Positions 8,814 through 16,887 of a stretch of 64,000 bases of DNA are shown here, one piece after another. A model generated the notes under the pieces. The model saw nothing but the letters and a program-made list of their open reading frames with translations. It was not told where the DNA came from and made no database searches. Position numbers and translations under genes: made by a program. Location: positions 1-64,000 of the forward strand of contig CAJUSF010000018.1 of the NCBI GenBank assembly GCA_910588945.1, written 5' to 3'. The stretch is from an uncultured Eggerthellaceae bacterium (GTDB lineage Bacteria; Actinomycetota; Coriobacteriia; Coriobacteriales; Eggerthellaceae). How positions within the stretch are numbered: position 1 is the stretch's first letter; every line of letters begins with the position of its first letter.

Positions 8814-10016
8814 TTATGACGGTAGCTTTCTATAATGCAGGCCATCATCCGCGAATAAAAACTCCATTGAGCTATTGTACATATCCCTAATCTTATCAAT
8901 GCTGCTCGAGAAAAGCGCCACATCGCAATCCTTGGAGTCGGTCAACTGGTTTACCGAATTGTCTGATATCTCGTTACCAAAGCTTTTAATGTTGTTACCG
9001 CTATCGATCAAAAAGCTATCGATTGGGGTTGCACCTCCTATCGGAGTATTCTTCAGAGCTTCTCCAAGTCCTTTAGATATAACTGAAAGACCTCCTAGCA
9101 CTGTCTGCTCCATAGTGTTTGTAGAATACTCTTTTAAAGCATTGTAAGTATCGGTATATAGCTGTTTATATTTAATACTTTGATCATATATCTGGGTTGA
9201 TTTTTTACTCAAATAATCTTCACTGAAGTTCTCATTCAAAAGTACCTCTAGATAAATAGCAAACGAGTACATTCCAAGCGACAGCTTGTAATCCTTGAAG
9301 CTCTCTTTGACCGACTTGATTCGTTCCTCGACATTTGCGCCAAAATGAATAATATCCTGCTTGCTAACCTTCTTAGCGATTTGATCTCTATAGAAAACGA
9401 CATTTTCATGAGCTAGTCGCTCAATAGATTGGACTTCATTAAGCTTGCTATCTAGGAACTTGCTATTATCCCAATTGAATTTGTAATCATTAAGGGTATC
9501 GATTAGAAAATGCAGGCTTCCTTTTATCTCTGACCTATCTCTATCTTTTATGTAATCGAACATTTCCTGTTGCAGTTCTTGTATCTCGTCGAGCTTCATG
9601 TTGATTTCGATTACAACCGCTGATATCGCAAGAGTCATAGGATCAATCGGCATTGTTGCGCTAATGTTCACAGGAGCGCCATCTACAGGGGTCCACCTCA
9701 TTTGCCCGACGAAATCCCCATTCTTTACAATCGTTCCAAGAAATCCTGTACCATCTTTAGCCTGAGCAAGCGTACCGACCTTTCCCAAAGCATCACCTTT
9801 GTAGAGTCCACCCATCGCAACTTGCACGCTCCCTTTGATATCCCTAAACATAGGAAGAAAAGAGCTGAGTGTGCTTCCTGCAAAGATGGCGTTATCCCAA
9901 GGTATGTTGTTGTAGCTACTAAGTTCGATTTGTCCGCTTTCTAGCTCTTCGCTCGGTACAACTTCTATATCAGTAAATATACTGGCTAGTTCTTTTTTGC
10001 CGATTTCCTTATTCAT
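8814..10016 (-). CDS. Orphan helical protein of unknown function, 400 aa
   Basis: No recognised catalytic domain. The N-terminal ~130 residues have a Gly-rich stretch (FAGSTLSSFLPMFRDIKGS, GGLYKGDALGKVGTLAQAKD). A hydrophobic PIDPMTLAISAVVIEINMKL segment leads into a long helical, coiled-coil-prone region (LDEIQELQQEMFDYIKDRDR onward). The C-terminus has a GGLSVISKGLGEAL segment. From memory it resembles uncharacterised Firmicutes proteins with a similar FxGSTL / AQAKDGxGFLGTI pattern; this needs a search. ATG is preceded by GGAAGAAGCC. The codons are A/T-rich compared with its neighbours, which suggests transfer. No signal peptide or partner operon is seen. Confidence 0.75.
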   Translation of the reverse strand: MNKEIGKKELASIFTDIEVVPSEELESGQIELSSYNNIPWDNAIFAGSTLSSFLPMFRDIKGSVQVAMGGLYKGDALGKVGTLAQAKDGTGFLGTIVKNGDFVGQMRWTPVDGAPVNISATMPIDPMTLAISAVVIEINMKLDEIQELQQEMFDYIKDRDRSEIKGSLHFLIDTLNDYKFNWDNSKFLDSKLNEVQSIERLAHENVVFYRDQIAKKVSKQDIIHFGANVEERIKSVKESFKDYKLSLGMYSFAIYLEVLLNENFSEDYLSKKSTQIYDQSIKYKQLYTDTYNALKEYSTNTMEQTVLGGLSVISKGLGEALKNTPIGGATPIDSFLIDSGNNIKSFGNEISDNSVNQLTDSKDCDVALFSSSIDKIRDMYNSSMEFLFADDGLHYRKLPS

Positions 10017-10107
10017 ACTTTGGCTTCTTCCATTTGAAACATAACCTCAAATATCTATTATCCCATTTAATGAAGCTAGGCTTTTATCTTTCGCCACAGT
10101 AGACGAG

Positions 10108-10128
10108 CTCCGGCAAGACTTGTCGGAG
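10108..10128. repeat. REP-like palindrome
   Basis: CTCCGGCAAG, one base, CTTGTCGGAG: a near-perfect palindrome with one G:U pair. It lies about 150 bp outside the RAYT element. RAYT enzymes are known to act on REP palindromes, so the proximity is suggestive. Only one copy was found in the window. Confidence 0.35.
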
Positions 10129-10194
10129 ACCTAACGAATCCAGTTCGAAAATCAAAACGAATAAACCGATTTGGTCGATTAAGCCCCGTGGAGC

Positions 10195-10242
10195 CAGACC
10201 TATTTTTAACAAAACCTAAGACAGCAGACCCAAAATCAGACC
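10195..10242 (+). repeat. Direct repeat block B flanking orphan genes
   Basis: CAGACCTATTTTT, 16 nt, then GCAGACCCAAAA-T-CAGACC, in the same orientation as block A at 8315-8368. Confidence 0.65.
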
Positions 10243-10273
10243 CAAAACAGGGATATAGGCGGATGTCAAAGGA

Positions 10274-10596
10274 TGTCAAAGGGTCACATCTAATGGCATA
10301 ATCTAACGATCATATTCGTGCGTTAAATGGGTTATTTATGCGTCAGCCCCGCTGCGAACTTTCCTCCGATTTTGTCCACATTATTCAACGAGGACTTGGT
10401 CGCCGAGCCCTCTTCGAGGATGATGTCGACAAAAAACGCTATCTGGATACACTCAAGCGCATGATGGGTGAGTATGATGTCTCAATTCTGGCTTGGACGC
10501 TCACGACGAATCATATTCACCTGCTCGTGAAGACTACGCCTGCACTCTTTATGCAGTGAGCGTATGATTGGTGTCATTTGATGTGACCCTTTGACA
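10274..10596 (+). mobile_element. 323-bp RAYT-type element with terminal inverted repeats
   Basis: Left end TGTCAAAGGGTCACATC-T-AATGG and right end matching it inversely (CATTTGATGTGACCCTTTGACA) bound a truncated Y1 transposase gene. A tandem copy of GGATGTCAAA precedes the left end (10261-10280). The right ~53 bp match the MITE at 8210-8301. The interior appears to have lost the 3' half of its transposase. Confidence 0.78.
10338..10559 (+). pseudogene. Truncated REP-associated (Y1/HUH) transposase
   Basis: 73 codons beginning MRQPRCELSSDFVHIIQRGL. Residues 14-70 match the N-terminal half of IS200-like Y1 transposases of the RAYT type: IIQRGLGRRALFED, then TTNHIHLLVK carrying the HxH metal-binding motif. 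The catalytic Tyr region is absent. The frame runs straight into the element's right end (ACTLFMQ stop). Full-length RAYTs are usually 150-250 aa, so this copy cannot catalyse strand transfer. It may be mobilised in trans if an intact relative exists elsewhere. Confidence 0.85.
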
Positions 10597-10702
10597 CAGA
10601 CTGAAACAGGGGTCGGTTTCGTGTGCCACTTTCATAGTCACCATTTATTGCTTGACCTTTACGTTGCGTTAAGGATGACAATCCTGCAAGGAGGTGAGAG
10701 AC

Positions 10703-11485
10703 ATGAACGAAAGAGGATGTTCGATCGGCGAGCTCGCGAGGTTATCGGGGGTCAGTACCCGCACCCTTCGCCATTACGAGAGCATCGGATTGCTCCATCC
10801 ATCGCGAGATGCTAATGACTACCGGCTTTACAGTGGCGCAGACGCGAAGCGGCTCACGCAGATACAGGCTATGAAGCTCTGCGGGCTTCCGCTTGCAACC
10901 ATAAAAAGGCTGCTTTCGGCCGATGGGGTAAACATTCGCTCAACGCTTGTTGATCATCTCGACCACCTACGTGCACAAGGTGATTCTCTGTCAGAGGCGA
11001 TGCGCCGTACCGAAGCGGCGATCGCGGCGATTGAAAGGTTGGATGGTATGGCTACGAAAGACGCACTTCAAGAGCTCAAGGAAAAAGGACTTCGAGAGTT
11101 CGAGAAAAACTACGGGGATGAGGCCCGCAAGCGTTATGGAAACGATACGATTGAGGCGGCGAATGCGCGTATGATGGCTCTTACGCAGGATGAATGGGAT
11201 GCCAAGGAGTTGCTTGAGGAGGCTATCAAGGTTCAGCTGCGCCTTGCGATGGCGTCTAATGACCCGGCATCTGCTGAGTCTGAAGAGCTGGTTCGCATGC
11301 ATGAGCGTTGGATAGCGATGCATTGGGGACAAGGATATGGCGACGAAGAATATCTCGGTATGGTTCGCGGGTATCAGGCTGATCTGCGATTCGTGGAGTA
11401 TTACGATTCCGCGGCTGGCGAGGGTGCCACGGAGTTTCTGATCGAAGCAGTGGAGGCATGCCGGAACAGCCGGGATAAGAGTTAG
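10703..11485 (+). CDS. MerR-family regulator with TipAS-like effector domain
   Basis: 260 aa. Residues 5-75 are a MerR winged-helix DNA-binding domain (SIGELARLSGVSTRTLRHYE, then LLHPSRDANDYRLYS). A coiled-coil dimerisation helix follows (about 75-120). The C-terminal ~140 residues resemble the TipAS domain (KKYG-like EKNYGDEARKRYG, and conserved His/Trp in MHERWIAMHWGQGY), which in TipAL binds thiopeptide antibiotics and other hydrophobic ligands. ATG 10703 was chosen over an in-frame GTG at 10694 because AAGGAGG sits 8 nt upstream. It probably regulates its own promoter. No adjacent exporter is co-directional. Confidence 0.9.
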   Translation: MNERGCSIGELARLSGVSTRTLRHYESIGLLHPSRDANDYRLYSGADAKRLTQIQAMKLCGLPLATIKRLLSADGVNIRSTLVDHLDHLRAQGDSLSEAMRRTEAAIAAIERLDGMATKDALQELKEKGLREFEKNYGDEARKRYGNDTIEAANARMMALTQDEWDAKELLEEAIKVQLRLAMASNDPASAESEELVRMHERWIAMHWGQGYGDEEYLGMVRGYQADLRFVEYYDSAAGEGATEFLIEAVEACRNSRDKS

Positions 11486-11522
11486 GGTCGACTCCTGATC
11501 TGTATCGTGCGATCTATGATAT

Positions 11523-11546
11523 GAGGCCGCCTTTGTTGGCGGCCTC
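11523..11546. terminator. GC-rich hairpin after the MerR gene
   Basis: GAGGCCGCC, six-base loop, GGCGGCCTC. It lacks a clear U-tract on either strand, but its place between convergent genes suggests termination. Confidence 0.6.
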
Positions 11547-11573
11547 GTTCAGTCAGGATCATTGGCCTTAAGC

Positions 11574-11608
11574 AAAGCGGCAACGGGACAAATCCTATTG
11601 CCGCTTTT
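11574..11608. terminator. Bidirectional terminator
   Basis: AAAGCGGCAA / TTGCCGCTTT stem with a 14-base loop, T-rich on the plus side (CTTTTGGTTT) and A-rich on the other. It lies between the convergent MerR and symporter genes. Confidence 0.7.
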
Positions 11609-11650
11609 GGTTTCCTGATAGATATATCGTGCTATCAGGCTGAAGGGATG

Positions 11651-13192
11651 TTATGCGCCTACGGGCATATCTTCTTCAAGCTCCAGATCTTCCTTTGTAG
11701 GCTCAGAATCCGCATCATGCTCACCAAGCTCTTGGCGGCGAGCCTCTTCAAGTTCGTGCTGCTTTATCTCTTCGGCCGTGAAACCCTTCCAATTCGGTTC
11801 AATGCCCTTTGCTTTATCCTGCGCAGCAGAAATGAGACCGGGAACGATATATGCGATCCAACATGCGATCGCGCCCCAAAGATTCACGCCGAGGAAGTTG
11901 GCGTACTTTCCTTCACCGATATTCAGGAAGGAAAGCGATGAAGGATCGACCACATCCCAAATTCCAAGAATCATGCCGATCCAGAAAGCCAGCATGAAGC
12001 CTGTATTCGTTGGCTTCACAACACCGTGCATTAAAAAGATCGGACCGAGTCCCATGATCATCGTGCCGGAAATGGTGGTAGCTGTGATAATGCTCGCGCC
12101 CATAATCATGGGAAGATTGCCCACGATTCCGAAAATGATCATGACGGCGATTCCGATCATACGCACATTCTCAGGCTTGATGCCGAGAATGCCGGGAAGA
12201 TCGCGCGAGCAAAGCTTTCCAAGGGAAGTGAAAGTGGAATCGAGTGTCGAGCCGGCGGTGGATATCATTATCACAGCAACGAAGAAGAATGCGACAATAC
12301 CGAGCGAACGCGCGACGATGACAGGAGCATCAGACCCGCTTCGCGCGGTACCGTCGAGGAACAGATCGACCCCGACGAGTGAAAACAGTACGATAGCTAC
12401 AAAACCGAGCAATCCGGCCACGACGAACGCTTTCAGCATTTTCTTCGCATCGCAGAGGAAACCACGATCGGTAAGCACCGCATCATGGAAGCCGTAAGAG
12501 AGGCATTGCAGGCCGGCACCGATGATGAAGTCAACGCCTCCTTCGAGAGACCAAACGCCGCTTGCGGCATACGAGTCCACACCATGCTTAGGAACGATAA
12601 TGATGAGCACGCCTATGAGCAGAACCCCGAAAAGGATAGCTTGAACAACGTCGGTTACGAGAGAGCCGCGCATGCCGCCTTTGCAGCAATAAGCGATAGT
12701 TATGAACGTCATCAATAAGGCTGCAATGATGAAAGGAGCGCTTCCTGATTCACCGTAATACGCGCCGATGACTGAAGTATTGGACCAAACTTCATTGAAA
12801 AGACGAATTAGGATGGCTGCTGAGAAACAGAACGCGGCCGCCACACCATAATGATCGGTGAGGAAGCTGACCATACCCTTCGCTCCGAATTTTCTGCGAA
12901 GTCTGTAAAGCGCCCATCCCGTAAGAGGGATGCAAAGCCAATAGACGGCATAACCGATGCCGCCTACAATGCCGAAATCGGCACCCATGTTCGCTGCATT
13001 CGTTACAGATTTCGCAAAAATCCAAGCGATGAAGACTGAAGCCATGATCATCCATGGATTCGCATCTTTGCCTTGACGATCCTCACCGCGGAAAAAACCG
13101 CCCACAGTAACAGTCTTAGGGGAGATGATGAACATGGCGATGCCATAAACGATCAAAAATCCCCAAAACAGTAATCCCGTCCAATCGGTCAT
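11651..13192 (-). CDS. Sodium:solute symporter family (SSS) transporter
   Basis: 513 aa with about 13 hydrophobic helices, matching the SSS family of Na+-coupled importers. Recognisable segments are GFFRGEDRQGKDANPWM after TM1, KGGMRGSLVTDVVQAILFG (the usual GGxxaVxxTDxxQ region), and STAGSTLDSTFTSLGKLCSRDL, which carries the S/T residues of the Na2 site. The C-terminus is a charged cytoplasmic tail (EEIKQHELEEARRQELGEH). ATG follows GAAAGGAGACC. It lies 202 bp downstream of the radical SAM fusion gene on the same strand but has its own probable promoter. Substrate is unknown. Confidence 0.88.
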   Translation of the reverse strand: MTDWTGLLFWGFLIVYGIAMFIISPKTVTVGGFFRGEDRQGKDANPWMIMASVFIAWIFAKSVTNAANMGADFGIVGGIGYAVYWLCIPLTGWALYRLRRKFGAKGMVSFLTDHYGVAAAFCFSAAILIRLFNEVWSNTSVIGAYYGESGSAPFIIAALLMTFITIAYCCKGGMRGSLVTDVVQAILFGVLLIGVLIIIVPKHGVDSYAASGVWSLEGGVDFIIGAGLQCLSYGFHDAVLTDRGFLCDAKKMLKAFVVAGLLGFVAIVLFSLVGVDLFLDGTARSGSDAPVIVARSLGIVAFFFVAVIMISTAGSTLDSTFTSLGKLCSRDLPGILGIKPENVRMIGIAVMIIFGIVGNLPMIMGASIITATTISGTMIMGLGPIFLMHGVVKPTNTGFMLAFWIGMILGIWDVVDPSSLSFLNIGEGKYANFLGVNLWGAIACWIAYIVPGLISAAQDKAKGIEPNWKGFTAEEIKQHELEEARRQELGEHDADSEPTKEDLELEEDMPVGA

Positions 13193-13264
13193 TTGGTCTC
13201 CTTTCAGAGTCAGATATCATTGCTGGTATAGATATGATATTAAAATGAGTCTATTAGTAGATAT

Positions 13265-13278
13265 TGTCAACTAGTTGA
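13265..13278 (-). promoter_or_regulatory. -35-like hexamer inside a 12-bp palindrome upstream of the symporter
   Basis: Minus-strand TTGACA (13265-13270) overlaps the perfect palindrome TCAACTAGTTGA (13267-13278). An A/T-rich tract follows downstream (TTTTAATATC) without an ideal -10. The layout suggests a promoter with an overlapping operator. Confidence 0.4.
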
Positions 13279-13394
13279 TATAGACGACTGAAAAGATTCG
13301 TCGGTGAACGGAATCCGGTACAAACATAAAAGTGCGCATGTTGATCGATGCACCCATTGTAAAGACCCGCGAAATCGTCTGGAAGCTTGGAAGT

Positions 13395-15521
13395 CTACTC
13401 TTGAACTAGGGTTCCTCCACAGCTGGATCCGAAGCCTGCGGTACATGCGTAGCAATGGTTGGCAAACACTATCGGGCGACGAAGTGGTCGAGTGGGATCG
13501 TTTGCATAATCTAAGATGGTTAGCGACTCGCCCTCACTCCCCAAAAGTACGCGATCGATAGCGGAGCGCGTCAATTCGCCTTCTGAAACCTCGGGAAGCA
13601 ACCCCGATGAAGCCCCTAGCCCAATAGCATGGTTGAAATCGCAATCGTATACCGTGCCGTCCCATCCGACAGTCATCTGGTGTCTGCACATTATTTGAGA
13701 GCAGGTCTGCGGATTGAATGCATCAATGAGCATGTCCATGTATGCTTTGAAAGTGCCGTCATCAAGAAGCTTTGCGCCGTATCTGCCGATCGGATTGTTC
13801 GCTACGGCGAAAAGATTGTCGAAATTGATGGATAGCTTCGATAATCGACGCCTGTACATCTTTTCGAGGTCTTCCTGTAACGGTGGCAAAACCGGCTCTT
13901 GCGGATTGAAGACGACGTCCAGCTTATGTTTGCCATCATGCCCATACCCGCGTGCATTAAGCTCGCGAAGCATATCAAGCGTCGCATCGTATGTATTGCG
14001 TCCGCGCTGCGCATCCGATTCGGCTTCGAACACGTTGGGAAGCGAAGCGACGATTTCAACCCCGAGCTCTTCGAACAGATCGATGAAATGTCGATATTCG
14101 GGTTCTTGCAGTATAACCAAATTGGATCGCAGCATAACATTGGGCACGATCTTTATTGCTTCGCGTAGAAACCACTCGATATCAGGATGCATCTCAGGAG
14201 CACCACCTGTAATATCGATAGTTTGGATATTGTGATCGGCTGCCACTTTCAAAACAGCCTCGAGAGCTTCTCGACTCATCATCTCGGTACGGATTGGACT
14301 TGACTCCACATGGCAATGTTTGCAAGCTAAATTACACTTTGCTGTTATGTTGACCTGTATGGTACTAAGATCCTTTTCCGTTACACGATCAGCATCGTCA
14401 AGGATCATGTCGTCGAAATACAGGAGGCTTTCCAAGGCCGCATGCACATCCGAATTGCTCGCATGCTTTATCGCGTTGTCGCTTTCTAAGTGTGCCTCAC
14501 GAATGCCCTCCAATTCAGCTCGCGCGGTTTCACCCAACACGAAGCCTCCAAGGAGCGAATCCCGAATGCGGTCGTCGGGACCATTTAAAATACGCGATCG
14601 ATAAGAGATAGCTGCCGCAGATGTCGGAGACCAGAGCCCATCGAACCACTTCACAAATGACGCATGATCATAGCGAACAGGGATGGCTTGAACATACAGC
14701 CCATTAAGCTCATATTCGAAAAGGCTGTCTTCAAGCGGATTTGTAGCTATACGTACGCACAACCCGAAATTCTCACCTGTAAAGTTCGGGAGTCCTGCAG
14801 CGCCGTTGTTGATGACAACACCGCGTGCCAAACGAATTGCTGCTGGAGCACAAGTGTGCGTAGTAGTGAAAACATCAAGGTTGCAGTTCTGCATGAAGGT
14901 GTCAACCTCGTCTTGACGCAGGATATCTTGCAATCTTTCGCGCGAATTGTCCCAGCCGCCTAGCAGCTTCTCATCACCATGTGTGATCCCTACACGTCTT
15001 CCTGAAACATGTGCGACCAAAGTAGAAGGGCGTTTCTCCAATGAGAACTTCAATTCCGGATTGGAATCGAGCGCGAAAGACAGCATCTTATGGATTCGGT
15101 TGGATCGCGCCACTGCATCATCGGATGTGCACTCAGGGTAGGCACATCCGCATCCCACACCAATATCATCTTGGCGTCGAAGTTCGGCTTCAACATTGCC
15201 CACGAGAGGAATGTAGCCTTCGATCCTATGCTCTATATCGGCGAAGTTTTCCGCTGTCTTGTCGAACCAATGGATGTCGCCATTCAAAACCACCTTGACG
15301 CTCGCCTTGGGATTGCGCTCGTGTTCTGTCTCGACTAAAGCATCGATAGCTTCTGCGGCAAAAGGATTGCCATACAGGCCGCCAACGACATAGAGGATGT
15401 CGCACTCGATATCGGGATTGCCTTTGAATGCGTCTTCAGGAATACGGTAATCGACAGGGCATGCGCGACCTGCATCCTTGAAGAGACGTCTTTTTTGTCC
15501 GATAGGAGCGCACGATGACAT
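13395..15521 (-). CDS. Phosphoesterase-like domain fused to ArsS-type radical SAM/Cys-rich enzyme
   Basis: 708 aa in two parts. Residues ~38-250 resemble a calcineurin-like metallophosphoesterase: YVVGGLYGNPFAAEA, VVLNGDIHWFD, PLVGNVEAEL, VGITHGDE and TTTHTC follow the family's motif order. The first D-x-H metal pair is replaced by GGLYGN. Residues ~385-708 are a radical SAM domain with CNLACKHC (Cys396, 400, 403 for the 4Fe-4S cluster) and GGAPEMHP. A Cys-rich end follows (CSQIMC, YDCDFNHAIG, HCYACTAGFGSSCGG), matching the radical SAM/Cys-rich family that includes arsenosugar enzyme ArsS. Start ATG follows GCGAGGTCATC. Substrate is unknown, and no arsenic gene is adjacent. Confidence 0.82.
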   Translation of the reverse strand: MSSCAPIGQKRRLFKDAGRACPVDYRIPEDAFKGNPDIECDILYVVGGLYGNPFAAEAIDALVETEHERNPKASVKVVLNGDIHWFDKTAENFADIEHRIEGYIPLVGNVEAELRRQDDIGVGCGCAYPECTSDDAVARSNRIHKMLSFALDSNPELKFSLEKRPSTLVAHVSGRRVGITHGDEKLLGGWDNSRERLQDILRQDEVDTFMQNCNLDVFTTTHTCAPAAIRLARGVVINNGAAGLPNFTGENFGLCVRIATNPLEDSLFEYELNGLYVQAIPVRYDHASFVKWFDGLWSPTSAAAISYRSRILNGPDDRIRDSLLGGFVLGETARAELEGIREAHLESDNAIKHASNSDVHAALESLLYFDDMILDDADRVTEKDLSTIQVNITAKCNLACKHCHVESSPIRTEMMSREALEAVLKVAADHNIQTIDITGGAPEMHPDIEWFLREAIKIVPNVMLRSNLVILQEPEYRHFIDLFEELGVEIVASLPNVFEAESDAQRGRNTYDATLDMLRELNARGYGHDGKHKLDVVFNPQEPVLPPLQEDLEKMYRRRLSKLSINFDNLFAVANNPIGRYGAKLLDDGTFKAYMDMLIDAFNPQTCSQIMCRHQMTVGWDGTVYDCDFNHAIGLGASSGLLPEVSEGELTRSAIDRVLLGSEGESLTILDYANDPTRPLRRPIVFANHCYACTAGFGSSCGGTLVQE

Positions 15522-15810
15522 GATGACCTCGCTTTAGTTGCTTGTTAATGTTGCGCGATCTTACGAGATTGGTTCTAAGATCGGCATTGTAAGCGTATTA
15601 AAGCATTGTGAGATTCTTTTTGCAAGACAATAACGACTATTCGACTATATCTAATATGTCGAGGTGAATTCAAGCTAAGTTCTTTTGATTGTATTGGAAC
15701 GCGCAACCGACCTCTGCGCTAGGTAACAAGGTGCCCAAACATCGCATTCCATATCTACCTCGGAGACTTACGTGCTTAACACGGCAATAGGATAAAGTCT
15801 TTTGTCGCGC
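15522..15810. other. Intergenic, no gene seen
   Basis: Holds the upstream region of the radical SAM fusion gene and the downstream region of the HEPN gene. AT-rich with no strong hairpin, no RNA gene and no convincing reading frame. Confidence 0.5.
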
Positions 15811-16218
15811 CTAGAATGTCTCGAGCAGATCTTTTCCATACATACTTTCAAGGATGGCGATAAGGTTTTCGAACTCGGATATATAGCGTGCAAGGATGTC
15901 ATCCACAAGACGTATTGCAAGGCATGAATCATAAACGTGTTCTGCAGCGTTTCGGTCTTCGAGCATCGAAAGCCAAAGTCCCTCATCGATAAAGTCGTAT
16001 GCTGTATAAGCCACTTTGATAACGCCGCGAGGAGATCTGGTTGCGGCATCTTGTCGCCCTTCATGCCTGAGCGCTTCTCGCATTAGCTTCCATGCAAGTT
16101 CGAATTGAAGAGAGAACTTATTTATGATGCCACTTTGTACGAATTCGTTGGTGAGGTCTTGTTCAGGTGCTTTTGCCAAGATCGCAAGATTCGACTTATA
16201 GTTTGAATACTTAGCCAT
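15811..16218 (-). CDS. HEPN-type toxin / HI0074-family nucleotidyltransferase-binding subunit
   Basis: 135 aa, all-helical. It matches the HI0074 family, the HEPN partner of minimal nucleotidyltransferases (HI0073). Diagnostic parts are the QFELAWKLMREAL segment and EDRNAAEHVYD, which carries the R-x4-6-H-like RNase/HEPN motif followed by Tyr. In HEPN/MNT type VII systems the HEPN RNase is neutralised by AMPylation or oligo-adenylation by the MNT. Its start overlaps the MNT stop region by 8 bp, so the two are translationally coupled. Confidence 0.88.
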   Translation of the reverse strand: MAKYSNYKSNLAILAKAPEQDLTNEFVQSGIINKFSLQFELAWKLMREALRHEGRQDAATRSPRGVIKVAYTAYDFIDEGLWLSMLEDRNAAEHVYDSCLAIRLVDDILARYISEFENLIAILESMYGKDLLETF

Positions 16219-16498
16219 ATAAGATCACGCCCTCATCGTCGATGCGTTGCCGAAGCTCATCGCTTATGGCGGCCGAAAGATCTACGAAATCGAATGATAG
16301 TAGGGTAGGGCAGCGTTCATCAATGGCTTCGACGAAATCGTGATATCGTTTTCCGCAAATTGCAAGATCTATGTCGCTTTTATCGGAGTAGGTTCCATTT
16401 GCGCGCGAACCGAATAGGATTACTGAATCCATTTGAAGATCACGAGCCTGCTTGACGATGAAGTCGATCACGTTTTCTTTCAACCCGAAATCATCCAT
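16211..16498 (-). CDS. MNT-type minimal nucleotidyltransferase (antitoxin)
   Basis: 95 aa. It carries the pol-beta nucleotidyltransferase signature GSRANGTYSDKSDIDLAI (about residues 31-48), with the two metal-binding Asp residues, and a further acidic position (FDFVDL) later. This size is typical of the HI0073/MntA antitoxin. It precedes and overlaps the HEPN gene, as is usual for the system. It lies directly downstream of the tRNA-Asp terminator. Ribosome site is weak (GGGGC). Confidence 0.9.
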   Translation of the reverse strand: MDDFGLKENVIDFIVKQARDLQMDSVILFGSRANGTYSDKSDIDLAICGKRYHDFVEAIDERCPTLLSFDFVDLSAAISDELRQRIDDEGVILYG

Positions 16499-16533
16499 GA
16501 AGTTCGTAGCCCCTCAAAAGTGTCCGGATAATG

Positions 16534-16561
16534 AAAAACCCACGATACGAATCGTGGGTTT
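16534..16561 (-). terminator. Terminator of tRNA-Asp
   Basis: Minus-strand stem AAACCCACGAT / ATCGTGGGTTT with a 4-nt loop followed by TTCATT, 12 nt past the tRNA CCA end. Confidence 0.85.
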
Positions 16562-16572
16562 CAAATTTAAAA

Positions 16573-16649
<77 letters not shown>

Positions 16650-16673
16650 AACTGTTGTTAAAACAGTTCGTAT

Positions 16674-16702
16674 ATTATAAGCAGAAGTTTTTTTTCAAAC
16701 AA
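16674..16702 (-). promoter_or_regulatory. tRNA-Asp promoter
   Basis: Minus strand: TTGTTT (16697-16702), 17-nt spacer, TATAAT (16674-16679), then about 24 nt to the mature tRNA 5' end. Confidence 0.75.
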
Positions 16703-16887
16703 CCCCCAATTTGAAAAAAATTCAAATCATCGGTCGACGCACGATTTCTCAATCGTTGTATGACGGAATTGGTATTACTGCTATCATTTTGTGCGCGGCC
16801 GATATGATCGGACCTACAGATCGATCCTGTGGCCGCATTTTAGTGTCAAGTTTGACTTTCCGGTCGTTATGGTATCGAGCGGATGGA

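Noticed and set aside
10591..10815. 74-codon frame starting inside the RAYT right end
   Set aside because: It overlaps the start of the MerR gene in another frame, and its composition follows from the repeat and the MerR codons.
16711..16887. N-terminal 59-codon extension of the HAD phosphatase
   Set aside because: It begins within the tRNA promoter region, has no ribosome site and gives no family-like sequence.
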